64,000 nt of DNA from Orychophragmus violaceus (Eukaryota; Streptophyta; Magnoliopsida; Brassicales; Brassicaceae), in assembly GCA_030180135.1 (NCBI GenBank), contig CM058237.1:41623126-41687125 (forward strand), in the 5' to 3' direction. Both the position numbers and the translations under genes were made by a program. The stretch's first letter is position 1, and the number at the start of each line of letters is the position of its first letter. Positions 53,003 through 62,570 of the stretch are shown one piece after another. The notes beneath the pieces were generated by a model that had not been told where the DNA came from, searched no databases, and saw only the letters and a program-made list of their open reading frames with translations.

Positions 53003-55669
53003 TTAGGTACCAGGAGGTCCTGACAGAGACTTTTTCTGTCTCTGTTCAAGTCTCCTCATCCAAGGTGGTGAGTAGGCTATTGCGGAATGCTCATGTCCAA
53101 GAAAAGATGGAGTGAAATGTGCTCCAGGATCTATAACCATAGTATTATCCGGCTGCTCAAAATCTGCGTCCCTTATGGTGAATGTCTGCCCATCTATCAG
53201 TGGCTTTCGCAGCTTATCCATCTCATAGTGCAGTGGTTCATCTCCCAGATGGAGGTCTATCAAGCTGTTCCTAACATCAATCAATGCTCCTGCTGTAGCC
53301 AGAAAGGGTCTCCCAAGCAATAATGCTTCATCCGGATCACAGTCATATCTCAGCACAAGGAAGTCTGTTGGAACTAAGTAGTTTCCAACTCTCACCGGAA
53401 TGTCCATAAGGAGTCCTTCAGGAACTCGTATGGACTGATCAGCTAGGACAAGAGAAGTCCTAGTAGGAGTAAAATCCAGCATCCCCAGCTTCTCTGCCAC
53501 AGAGTATGGCATTAAACTTCCAGCAGCTCCTAAATCACACAGAGAACGCCTAAAGCTATCCTCAAAGATAGAACAATCCAGCACAAAAACTCCAGGATCA
53601 GGCAGCTTCTTCGGGACCTTAGTTAGCAGAACATCACTAATATGCTGAGGAACTATTATCACCCAGTCTTTGAGATCATCATCCAGAGGCAACATCTTGT
53701 TTAAGTACCTCTGCACACATGGATGATAAGGTGGATCATCAGAAGTTGGAATTTCTTCCAATTCTTCACCAATCTCCTCTAGTTTCTTCAGTTCTTCAAT
53801 CTCTTGCCTAATCACTTCAGACACAGAGGAGTGTTGTCTAAAAATATGTTCGTAGATCTCCTGTTGAGTAATCTCAGAGGCTCCATTGAATAGGCGATCA
53901 AGCTCCAAGTCAGCATCTATGCCATTATCATCCGACAGATCTGTCTGTTCACGCCCTACAACGACCGACACTAAGGGTGTGTCGATCGTTGCCATCCCGA
54001 CTGGTGTATCGATCGGCACAGATGTTGCATCGATCGACGCACTGCAGCAGATTTCACCCGAGAGTTTTTCACAAATATCCGAAAATTCTTGTTCTGTCAC
54101 CAACTCAGCTGTACTTAGCTCAAATCTTTCACCTAGGTGAGATCCATCATTAATGTACACAGACCAGGCCTTAACATGAGTGTCTGCCACTCCTTTTCCC
54201 TTCAGTGAGCTGGACATCTGGTTCACCTGAGTGTCCAACTGCTTCAAGTGAGTGCTCATAGACTCAAACTTCCCATTGAGGTCTTCATAGACAGCGTCCA
54301 ACTTCTTGTTGCAGTCCACATAAATCTTGGTCTGACTCTCAATCAGTTGTTCCATCATAGCCTCCATTTTGCTCTCATGGGCTGTAGGTGCAGGAGGAGT
54401 CTGATAGGATGTAGATCCATAGGTTCTCTGAGTACCTTGTCCATAGGTCTTCTGAAAACCACCAGTCTGTCCTCCATTGGAGAATATGTTCCCCTGTTGA
54501 TTACTAAATCTATTACCTTGGAAACCAGAACCTCCTATGAAATTCACATCTTCTTCCTGAGTTTCCTTCTCAGTCTGAATCACCTCTACATCTTGGGCAA
54601 AGTGGACAGCTTTCTTACTTGTCAGGAGGTTGTAAACTGTGTCCAATCTGGATCTTATATTAGCTATATCAGAGTTCTCTACAGTTCCACCAGATTTCTT
54701 CCTCCTTTCATCCATTGTCTTGCAACTGTTGCTGCCAATCAGGTTCTCAATCAACTGCTTAGCTTGTGTAGGAGTCCTGGTGTTGAAATTAGCATTACTA
54801 GAATTATCCAGCGCAGTCTGATAAGGGAGATCTATGCCTCTGAAGAAGATACCAATCAGCTGTACTTCTGTGAATCCATGGTGTGGACAGTCACGCTGAT
54901 ACTGCTTAAATCTCATCCAGGCAGTCTTCAAGGGCTCCACAGCTCCTTGGGAAAAAGTGAGTATGTCCTGTCTGGACTGATCCGAGCGTGCATCATCATA
55001 AAAGTGACGCAGGAACTCACTCTTTAAGGCTGCCCAAGTAGTATACTGACCAGGTGCCAGTTGTCTCAGCCATGCACTAGCGTCTCCAGCAAGACTGTGC
55101 GGAAATAGCTTAAGGAACAGATAGTCCGGGCATACTCCTTCATACTTCATGCCAGTGACTATGTCCTCAAACTTGTCAATGTGATCCATAGGCTGCTCTG
55201 CTTGAAGACCATGAAAAGCAATCTGCCTCATCAGCTGGTAGTAGATGGTCTTTACCTCAAAATCATTTCTCTCAAAAGCAGGAAGCACTAGAGTTGCTCG
55301 GTTTGCATGAAACTCATCAGGTCTGTTGTAATCAGCTAGTGTCCTCTCATGAACCACCATCTCTCTACCTTGGGCCCGTTCCTGACCCTGGTTTTGGTTC
55401 TGCTCCTGTTGCAGTTGCTCAGGAATGACATTTCCTTCAGCATCAACCCTCTGCCAGTCGGCATTGTAGCGGTTGTTATCTCGGTCCCTCAGGACACCTT
55501 CAGCATCGCGTTCCAGAATCAAACGCTCTCGCATCATTCTTTCTCTTCTTTCTCTTCTGTTAGCTCTCTCTAAACGTCCAAGCTCCTCAAGATCGAGATT
55601 AACCAAGCTCGAGTTCGGATTACTTCTAGTTTTCTGCGTTGGCATAAACTGTCTGTAATCGTCCAGCAA
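53003..55669 (-). CDS. Gag-protease polyprotein of element B, no pol
   Basis: The 888-residue uninterrupted frame has a charged N-terminus (RRERRERMMRERLI). The Retrotrans_gag capsid domain spans about residues 140-280 (MDHIDKFEDIVTGMKYEGV, FPHSLAGDASAWLRQL, RFKQYQRDCPHHGFTEVQL). A Gln/Gly-rich linker, a coiled coil near 440-490, and a stretch translating CGATCG dyads (CSASIDATSVPIDTPV, near 570) follow. The retropepsin-like domain is near 690-810: LCDLGAAGSLMPYSVAEKLG has D-L-G-A in place of D-T/S-G-A, as is common in this group, and LLLGRPFLATAGALID is its second half. The tail YSPPWMRRLEQRQKKSL matches the end of the A protein. No CCHC zinc knuckle was found. It probably makes particles and relies on another element for RT and integrase. 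Confidence 0.9.
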   Translation of the reverse strand: MLDDYRQFMPTQKTRSNPNSSLVNLDLEELGRLERANRRERRERMMRERLILERDAEGVLRDRDNNRYNADWQRVDAEGNVIPEQLQQEQNQNQGQERAQGREMVVHERTLADYNRPDEFHANRATLVLPAFERNDFEVKTIYYQLMRQIAFHGLQAEQPMDHIDKFEDIVTGMKYEGVCPDYLFLKLFPHSLAGDASAWLRQLAPGQYTTWAALKSEFLRHFYDDARSDQSRQDILTFSQGAVEPLKTAWMRFKQYQRDCPHHGFTEVQLIGIFFRGIDLPYQTALDNSSNANFNTRTPTQAKQLIENLIGSNSCKTMDERRKKSGGTVENSDIANIRSRLDTVYNLLTSKKAVHFAQDVEVIQTEKETQEEDVNFIGGSGFQGNRFSNQQGNIFSNGGQTGGFQKTYGQGTQRTYGSTSYQTPPAPTAHESKMEAMMEQLIESQTKIYVDCNKKLDAVYEDLNGKFESMSTHLKQLDTQVNQMSSSLKGKGVADTHVKAWSVYINDGSHLGERFELSTAELVTEQEFSDICEKLSGEICCSASIDATSVPIDTPVGMATIDTPLVSVVVGREQTDLSDDNGIDADLELDRLFNGASEITQQEIYEHIFRQHSSVSEVIRQEIEELKKLEEIGEELEEIPTSDDPPYHPCVQRYLNKMLPLDDDLKDWVIIVPQHISDVLLTKVPKKLPDPGVFVLDCSIFEDSFRRSLCDLGAAGSLMPYSVAEKLGMLDFTPTRTSLVLADQSIRVPEGLLMDIPVRVGNYLVPTDFLVLRYDCDPDEALLLGRPFLATAGALIDVRNSLIDLHLGDEPLHYEMDKLRKPLIDGQTFTIRDADFEQPDNTMVIDPGAHFTPSFLGHEHSAIAYSPPWMRRLEQRQKKSLSGPPGT

Positions 55670-55889
55670 CGATCGATGCTATCAGTGCAACGATCGGTTC
55701 AATCTCAAATCGCCTAGTGTCGAACGATGCAAGGGATGCAACGATCGACGCAATGCGAAAGTCGTACCTGCGACAGAAAGAAACAGAGAAAAAGTTAGCA
55801 AAATATAAAAACAAAACGAAAAAGCAAAAACAAAAAGAAAAATTTCTAGTAAAAACCCTAAGTTCGGTCCTATCGAAGACTCTAAGAGT

Positions 55890-55906
55890 CCCCGGCAACG
55901 GCGCCA
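55890..55906 (-). other. Primer-binding site of element B
   Basis: On the - strand tggcgccgttgccgggg, as in A, six bases inside the 5' LTR. Confidence 0.85.
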
Positions 55907-55912
55907 AAAACT

Positions 55913-57113
55913 TGATAGGTTCAGAGTTTTAATCCCTATACTAAACTGCAAGTGAACAGCAATGTCAAAGTAGTATATAGGGTTATCGAATCCACAGGGA
56001 CACTTGGTCTCAATAGATCAGAACAGTAGAGACTAATACTAGAAAGAAAGCAATGTAATTGAATTAAAAGCGGTGCGAGAAAGTAAATCAGTAGCAGAGA
56101 TTAACGGTTGTGGAAGCAATAAACTAAAAGCGTCAAGCCTAGGGTATTCTCAGGAAATCAGACAAGCAGACAGTTCATTCAGCAAGGATCTAATTAAGCA
56201 CAGTTCTAGAACTCAAAACACAGATATAGAATTAACCAAATTCCTTTGCGATAATTCTCTAAGTCTAAGTGCAGCAAACCAAACTTTCGTTTGCGAGAAC
56301 TAACAGATTAAACTAGCATTAATCCCAAGTTTGATATGTTCACAATTATCCTAAACCAAACTTCCGTTTGCGCAAAGTTTAATTGCCCAATTTAATTAGT
56401 TCAGATTCCTAAACCCCACTTCTGTGACGTATTTAGCAACCTAAGATCTAGATTCTAATTGATCAGGTTAGAACTAGCTTTAAGCACAATTAAATTGAAG
56501 AACAGATATAGTTTGAATCCTTAACTGAATTTGAACAAGTCTAGCAAGTCATGAAATCCTATGTGAGAAACCCTAAACCTAACAAGGAATCTACTCAGAC
56601 ATAGATAATGAAAACATGATCATATGATGAATAAATTGCATAAAAGAATAAGAGTAAAAGGGGTTCGAAATCTTCTCCAAATACAAATGAAGTAATAGGT
56701 TCAGATCAGCCCCAAAAGCTCTAAAAATCCTCTGCTCTTAATTATGAAAGCGTATCTAATAAAAACAACTAAAACCTGATTATATAGGTATAATCTCGGC
56801 CAGGGGCTTCTTTGTAAATATCAGGAACTTCTGGATCAAAGTGCAATATCTTGATTCTTCTAAACCGCCGAGTCTTTGGCCCATCTCGCTGGTGCATCGA
56901 CCGTTGCAGGTGTGCAACGATCGACACCTTTCTCTGTTTCGGACAGTGAACTCTATCTCTCGGCCAAACACTCCAAAAATCTCCAAAATGCTCCATTATC
57001 TCCAATTCAGCTCCAAACCTGATTATACCTGTAAAAGACTCTAAAAGAACACAAAAGACACTAAAAACACAACTATATCATGGCATAAAACCGGTAAAAA
57101 CCATGATATATCA
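55913..57113 (-). repeat. 5' LTR of element B (1201 bp)
   Basis: Partner of 50442-51642; differences seen near 56423, 56775 and 56937. Its outer 234 bp (56880-57113) are part of the triplicated segment. Confidence 0.93.
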
Positions 57114-60100
57114 TAAACCGACGGATCAAGGAGTTGTTAAAGGATATATAGAATGAGATAATAAAGGAAGTGGAGCGAGTTGTAAGCCGTCTATGGGTTA
57201 GCAATCCGCTAACCCAAGGTAGCGGATAAGAATGAATTAAAGTCTTAGAACCCCTAATAGGCCTGCTTGTGTGGTGTTGTTGTGATTGATTGTGATTGTG
57301 TGATTATTGTGCTGTTGTTGTGAGCTTTGTGTGCAGGCTTGTTAGACTGCTCGGTGTTGGGCCGAGCAGTTGTTGTGGACACTTACTCCGGTCACGTGAC
57401 CGGGTAAGTTAGTTGGTGCTGACTAGGTATCTTACCTAGTCAGAGCGGTGGTAGCGTAGTGTCTTGCGGAAGGGTTGGGGATTTATTATTGATATTGATT
57501 GCGTGAACTTTGCTAGAGTCCAGCGAGTCTGCGTGTTTATATTTCTGCACTAGGACTCTAGGGTGCATTAGATTCCGCAAGCCTAGGTTTCTGTTTACGT
57601 TCTGGTACTTCCGACCCGATTGGATCCTCGGGTTTTACCTAACCGGATCACGGTGATTTTGGTTATGGTGTTAACCTACTGGGTGACGCCGGTAGGTGTG
57701 TGATTCGGAGAATACGGGGTCATGTTCTAGGGCCGAATCACATGAAAACTCTGGCTATCTAGGGGTAGTCCGAGTCTAATCGAGGACACGTGCCGCAATG
57801 CCTTCGATTTCCACTTTTCTCCTTATCTTTGGCATTGATTGTGTGTTGTGGGTTTATCACGACGTGGTAGTGCGTGATCGACCGTTTACTCTTGTTGATT
57901 GTTATTTTGGGTTTTGGGGCGGGAATTTGTAGACTTTAGATAGATTAGAAGCCGTTAGTGGGGGAGCCGATTCACTGGGTGATCTTAGATCGCTCATTAG
58001 ACTCTTTTTGTGTTTTTCAGGTTTAGCAGCGACAGATGCGGGAGGTCCTCAGTGTAGTTTCGGGATTGCTTGTGGCGGGATTTGATTCGGAGTTTTGGTT
58101 CGGCTTTGGCGCCATTCGTGTATTTGATTTCATTGTGTGTATGAATTGGCGATTGTTTGTAAAAATATATTAAACGTTGTGCTTAACGTTTGATTACTCA
58201 AAAATGATATATCATGGCATCGACCCATCTCGCTGGTGCATCGACCGTTGCAGGTGTGCAACGATCGACACCTTTCTCTGTTTCGGACAGTGAACTCTAT
58301 CTCTCGGCCAAACACTCCAAAAATCTCCAAAATGCTCCATTATCTCCAATTCAGCTCCAAACCTGATTATACCTGTAAAAGACTCTAAAAGAACACAAAA
58401 GACACTAAAAACACAACTATATCATGGCATAAAACCGGTAAAAACCATGATATATCATAAACCGACGGATCGAGGAGTTGTTAAAGGATATATAGAATGA
58501 GATAATAAAGGAAATGGAGCGAGTTGTAAGCCGTCTATGGGTTAGCAATCCGCTAACCCAAGGTAGCGGATAAGAATGAATTAAAGTCTTAGAAACCCTA
58601 ATAGGCCTGCTTGTGTGGTGTTGTTGTGATTGATTGTGATTGTGTGATTATTGTGCTGTTGTTGTGAGCTTTGTGTGCAGGCTTGTTAGACTGCTCGGTG
58701 TTGGGCCGAGCAGTTGTTGTGGACACTTACTCCGGTCACGTGACCGGGTAAGTTAGTTGGTGCTGACTAGGTATCTTACCTAGTCAGAGCGGTGGTAGCG
58801 TAGTGGCTTGCGGAAGGGTTGGGGATTTATTATTGATATTGATTGCGTGAACTTTGCTAGAGTCCAGCGAGTCTGCGTGTTTATATTTCTGCACTAGGAC
58901 TCTAGGGTGCATTAGATTCCGCAAGCCTAGGTTTCTGTTTACGTTCCGGTACTTCCGACCCGATTGGATCCTCGGGTTTTACCTAACCGGATCACGGTGA
59001 TTTTGGTTATGGTGTTAACCTACTGGGTGACGCCGGTAGGTGTGTGATTCGGAGAATACGGGGTCATGTTCTAGGGCCGAATCACATGAAAACTCTGGCT
59101 ATCTAGGGGTAGTCCGAGTCTAATCGAGGACACGTGCCGCAATGCCTTCGATTTCCACTTTTCTCCTTATCTTTGGCATTGATTGTGTGTTGTGGGTTTA
59201 TCACGACGTGGTAGTGCGTGATCGACCGTTTACTCTTGTTGATTGTTATTTTGGGTTTTGGGGCGGGAATTTGTAGACTTTAGATAGATTAGAAGCCGTT
59301 AGTGGGGGAGCCGATTCACTGGGTGATCTTAGATCGCTCATTAGACTCTTTTTGTGTTTTTCAGGTTTAGCAGCGACAGATGCGGGAGGTCCTCAGTGTA
59401 GTTTCGGGATTGCTTGTGGCGGGATTTGATTCGGAGTTTTGGTTCGGCTTTGGCGCCATTCGTGTATTTGATTTCATTGTGTGTATGAATTGGCGATTGT
59501 TTGTAAAAATATATTAAACGTTGTGCTTAACGTTTGATTACTCAAAAATGATATATCATGGCATCGACCCATCTCGCTGGTGCATCGACCGTTGCAGGTG
59601 TGCAACGATCGACACCTTTCTCTGTTTCGGACAGTGAACTCTATCTCTCGGCCAAACACTCCAAAAATCTCCAAAATGCTCCATTATCTCCAATTCAGCT
59701 CCAAACCTGATTATACCTGTAAAAGACTCTAAAAGAACACAAAAGACACTAAAAACACAACTATATCATGGCATAAAACCGGTAAAAACCATGATATATC
59801 ATAAACCGACGGATAGAGGAGTTGTTAAAGGATATATAGAATGAGATAATAAAGGAAATGGAGCGAGTTGTAAGCCGTCTATGGGTTAGCTATCCGCTAA
59901 CCCAAGGTAGCGGATAAGAATGAATTAAAGTCTTAGAAACCCTAATAGGCCTGCTTGTGTGGTGTTGTTGTGATTGATTGTGATTGTGTGATTATTGTGC
60001 TGTTGTTGTGAGCTTTGTGTGCAGGCTTGTTAGACTGCTCGGTGTTGGGCCGAGCAGTTGTTGTGGACACTTACTCCGGTCACGTGACCGGGTAAGTTAG

Positions 60101-60895
60101 TTGGTGCTGACTAGGTATCTTACCTAGTCAGAGCGGTGGTAGCGTAGTGGCTTGCGGAAGGGTTGGGGATTTATTATTGATATTGATTGCATGAACTTTG
60201 CTAGAGTCCAGCGAGTCTGCGTGTTTATATTTCTGCACTAGGACTCTAGGGTGCATTAGATTCCGCAAGCCTAGGTTTCTGTTTACGTTCCGGTACTTCC
60301 GACCCGATTGGATCCTCGGGTTTTACCTAACCGGATCACGGTGATTTTGGTTATGGTGTTAACCTACTGGGTGACGCCGGTAGGTGTGTGATTCGGAGAA
60401 TACGGGGTCATGTTCTAGGGCCGAATCACATGAAAACTCTGGCTATCTAGGGGTAGTCCGAGTCTAATCGAGGACACGTGCCGCAATGCCTTCGATTTCC
60501 ACTTTTCTCCTTATCTTTGGCATTGATTGTGTGTTGTGGGTTTATCACGACGTGTTAGTGCGTGATCGACCGTTTACTCTTGTTGATTGTTATTTTGGGT
60601 TTTGGGGCGGGAATTTGTAGACTTTAGATAGATTAGAAGCCGTTAGTGGGGGAGCCGATTCACTGGGTGATCTTAGATCGCTCATTAGACTCTTTTTGTG
60701 TTTTTCAGGTTTAGAAGCGACAGATGCGGGAGGTCCTCAGTGTAGTTTCGGGATTGCTTGTGGCGGGATTTGATTCGGAGTTTTGGTTCGGCTTTGGCGC
60801 CATTCGTGTGTTTGATTTCATTGTGTGTATGAATTGGCGATTGTTTGTAAAAATATATTAAACGTTGTGCTTAACGTTTGATTACTCAAAAATGA
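56880..60895 (+). repeat. Segmental triplication, about 1.33 kb per copy, LTR of B plus flank
   Basis: Copies run 56880-58208, 58225-59551 and 59568-60895. Each starts cccatctcgctggtgcatcg inside the B LTR, passes its end and continues through D LTR sequence to tactcaaaaatga. The two junctions carry the same 16-bp filler tatatcatggcatcga. Thirteen bases of this (tatatcatggcat) occur in the LTR at 57074. Copies differ at a handful of positions (e.g. gacggatcaagg, gacggatcgagg, gacggatagagg). ORFs across the junctions are artefacts. Confidence 0.93.
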
Positions 60896-61161
60896 AATTG
60901 TTTCCCTGATATTCGGTTTCGTCCGAACCGACACACCTCATTGAAGTAGTATGAGTTGTACAACTTTGTACTGTGGATATGAGGATAGCGGAGTCAAAGA
61001 TGGGTTAGTGTGAGCCTTTGTCTCAAACCGATCCATCTTTGGCTTCGTCATGTGGCGTACATTTCCTGTTCGACTTGCTCGGGTTCGATCGGTCATGTTC
61101 TTGTTTGATTGTTGACCGGTCAGCTCGACAGTCAGCGGAGAATGGGAAAAGGGGCGTTACA
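57114..61161 (+). repeat. 5' LTR of element D, second part
   Basis: It continues 50441 after removal of B and ends gcgttaca. It includes the triplicated stretch and, in each copy, a chain of stem-loops (57195-57742 in copy 1). The unique tail is 60896-61161. Confidence 0.7.
57195..57742 (+). other. Chain of perfect stem-loops in the D LTR (first of three copies)
   Basis: Stems: gggttagc/gctaaccc (57195, 57208); actgctcgg/ccgagcagt (57346, 57362); palindrome ccggtcacgtgaccgg (57388-57403); gactaggta/tacctagtc (57421, 57433); cttgcggaa/ttccgcaag (57463, 57573) enclosing ctagagtcc/ggactctag (57513, 57553); tgtgattcgg/ccgaatcaca (57699, 57733). The same stems recur about 1344 and 2687 bp to the right. 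Confidence 0.8.
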
Positions 61162-61167
61162 GAAAGG

Positions 61168-61179
61168 TGGTATCAGAGC
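61168..61179 (+). other. Primer-binding site of element D
   Basis: tggtatcagagc, the tRNA-Met-type site, lies six bases inside the LTR end at 61161. Confidence 0.85.
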
Positions 61180-61432
61180 ATGGTTCTGCATGGGTTCGAA
61201 ACATTTCATTTTTGAGTGTTTTCCGTGTTTTATCGAGTCAAATGTGTCACACAAGCATCCATTAGGAAACCGAGCCGCGTCCGTTAAACTCGGGGTTGGG
61301 ATGGGAAAGTAGAACTTTCGTATTTTTTTTTACTAACTTGTCTTTGTGTTTTGATTGCAGTCTTACAGCAGTGTGTCCCGGGCAGAGTGGAGGGGTGTGT
61401 GTGTGCGTGCAGAGTAGTTTCAGCGGATCAGT

Positions 61433-62570
61433 ATGAGTCAGCAGGGATCAGATGGTTCGCAGCAGGACCAGTTAGAGCAGTTTCAGGGATACCCAACGTC
61501 ACCAGGACTTACGCGAGGATCTCGTACGGCGGATCATCCGCCAGTTCCATTGCGACAGCTGCAGGGTGCCAGAGCAGCACATGTAGATTGGTCGCCCTTC
61601 CCGGATCCTTACCTGTTTACATGGAGGATGATGCGGGGAGCCGAGACCCTTACGCAGTCATGATGGGCTACCTGGGAGGAGCGGATGTGGGCTACAGTTA
61701 GCGCCGCAGTGGCCAGAGTCGGAGGTGCCACAGATACTAGCAGCAGCAGACATGCCACCGATGTATCAGGCACCGATTCTTGAGGCGCCTGAGTTTCCCC
61801 CACCGCTTCTTATGGAGGATTATCTGATGAGTCCGCTACCGTTCGGCTTCGACTTGGTTGTGGAGCCTATGGACCCGGAGCAGCGTCAGCACTGGGGGAA
61901 GCAGGTAGATGAGCAGGTAGCGATGCTAGAGGATATCTTGGAGCAGCAGGTTGGACCCCATCATCAGTTAGACCCACGACCCAGATCACCCCGTACACCG
62001 CTCGACATGGTTATGTCATCAGCATCTACTGAGTCATAGTTCGAGTCGGTCTCGCCACCAGCCGAGATAGTAGAGGCACCACCAGCAGTACCAGAGAGGA
62101 GAGCATGCAGTGGATGCGGAGTGTATGAGTTTCATTTGCATTGGTGTCCCCGAGCAGTAGACCCGCGTCTTCGAGAGCCGTACCATCCAGTACCCGGACC
62201 AGATCACTGTCCGTTGTGTGGTCACGAGGGCCATGGAGCATCGACTTGTCCTACCATCGGATCAGGAGCGTGTATACCCTATGGAGAGCCGTACCGAGTA
62301 CCAATACCAGAGGATTATCGAGCGGGACCTAGTCACAGAGATCCAAAGCCCAGTTAGCCACCCGTTATTCAGTTGCCGGTCATTCAGCCGTCCAGACCCG
62401 AGCCAGTGAAGACTTGTCAGTTATGTGGAGGTTATGATCATTAGGCATCTGCATGTTACCGTGGACCACGCACAGTGTCTACTCCAGTCTGTCAGGTATG
62501 TGGCCGCGCAGGTCACAATGCTTATCTTTGCCCGATAGCCGAGCCACAGCATGCCGGAGCACCGTCTTGA
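61433..62570 (+). pseudogene. Gag-like ORF of element D with repeated zinc knuckles
   Basis: The leader ends near 61430, where an ATG opens a Gln/Pro-rich frame (MSQQGSDGSQQDQLEQF) that stops at 61661. A second frame, from 61725 to about 62570, is interrupted by TAG at 62037, 62355 and 62443. It reads an acidic Pro-rich part (MEDYLMSPLPF, EQVAMLEDILEQQV), then Cys/His motifs CPLCGHEGHGASTC and CQVCGRAGHNAYLC. Two imperfect ones accompany them: CSGCGVYEFHLHWC, and CQLCGGYDH with a stop inside. The perfect ones fit CX2CX4HX4C of retroviral nucleocapsids. No capsid domain is recognised. The frame breaks say pseudogene, though readthrough in a non-autonomous element cannot be excluded. Confidence 0.55.

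Larger units (their letters stand above)
50442..57113 (-). mobile_element. Young non-autonomous Athila-like Gypsy element B
   Basis: Two 1201-bp LTRs differ at about three positions by eye, with a perfect 5-bp duplication, an Athila-type primer-binding site and polypurine tract. The single long ORF codes for gag plus a protease-like domain. There is no RT, RNase H or integrase, only about 1.3 kb of non-coding DNA where they would be expected. The structure is complete, so absence of pol is the element's design and not decay. Confidence 0.95.
50437..57118 (-). repeat. Target-site duplication TAAAC of element B
   Basis: taaac lies at 50437-50441 and 57114-57118, immediately outside the TG..CA LTR ends. 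Confidence 0.92.

Noticed and set aside
54248..55027. 259-codon + strand ORF
   Set aside because: Antisense shadow of the intact gag-protease ORF of element B.
56769..59674. Repeated 66-78-codon ORFs starting MEIFGVFGRE
   Set aside because: They are in the B LTR and its triplicated tail; junction ORFs change sequence at the filler.
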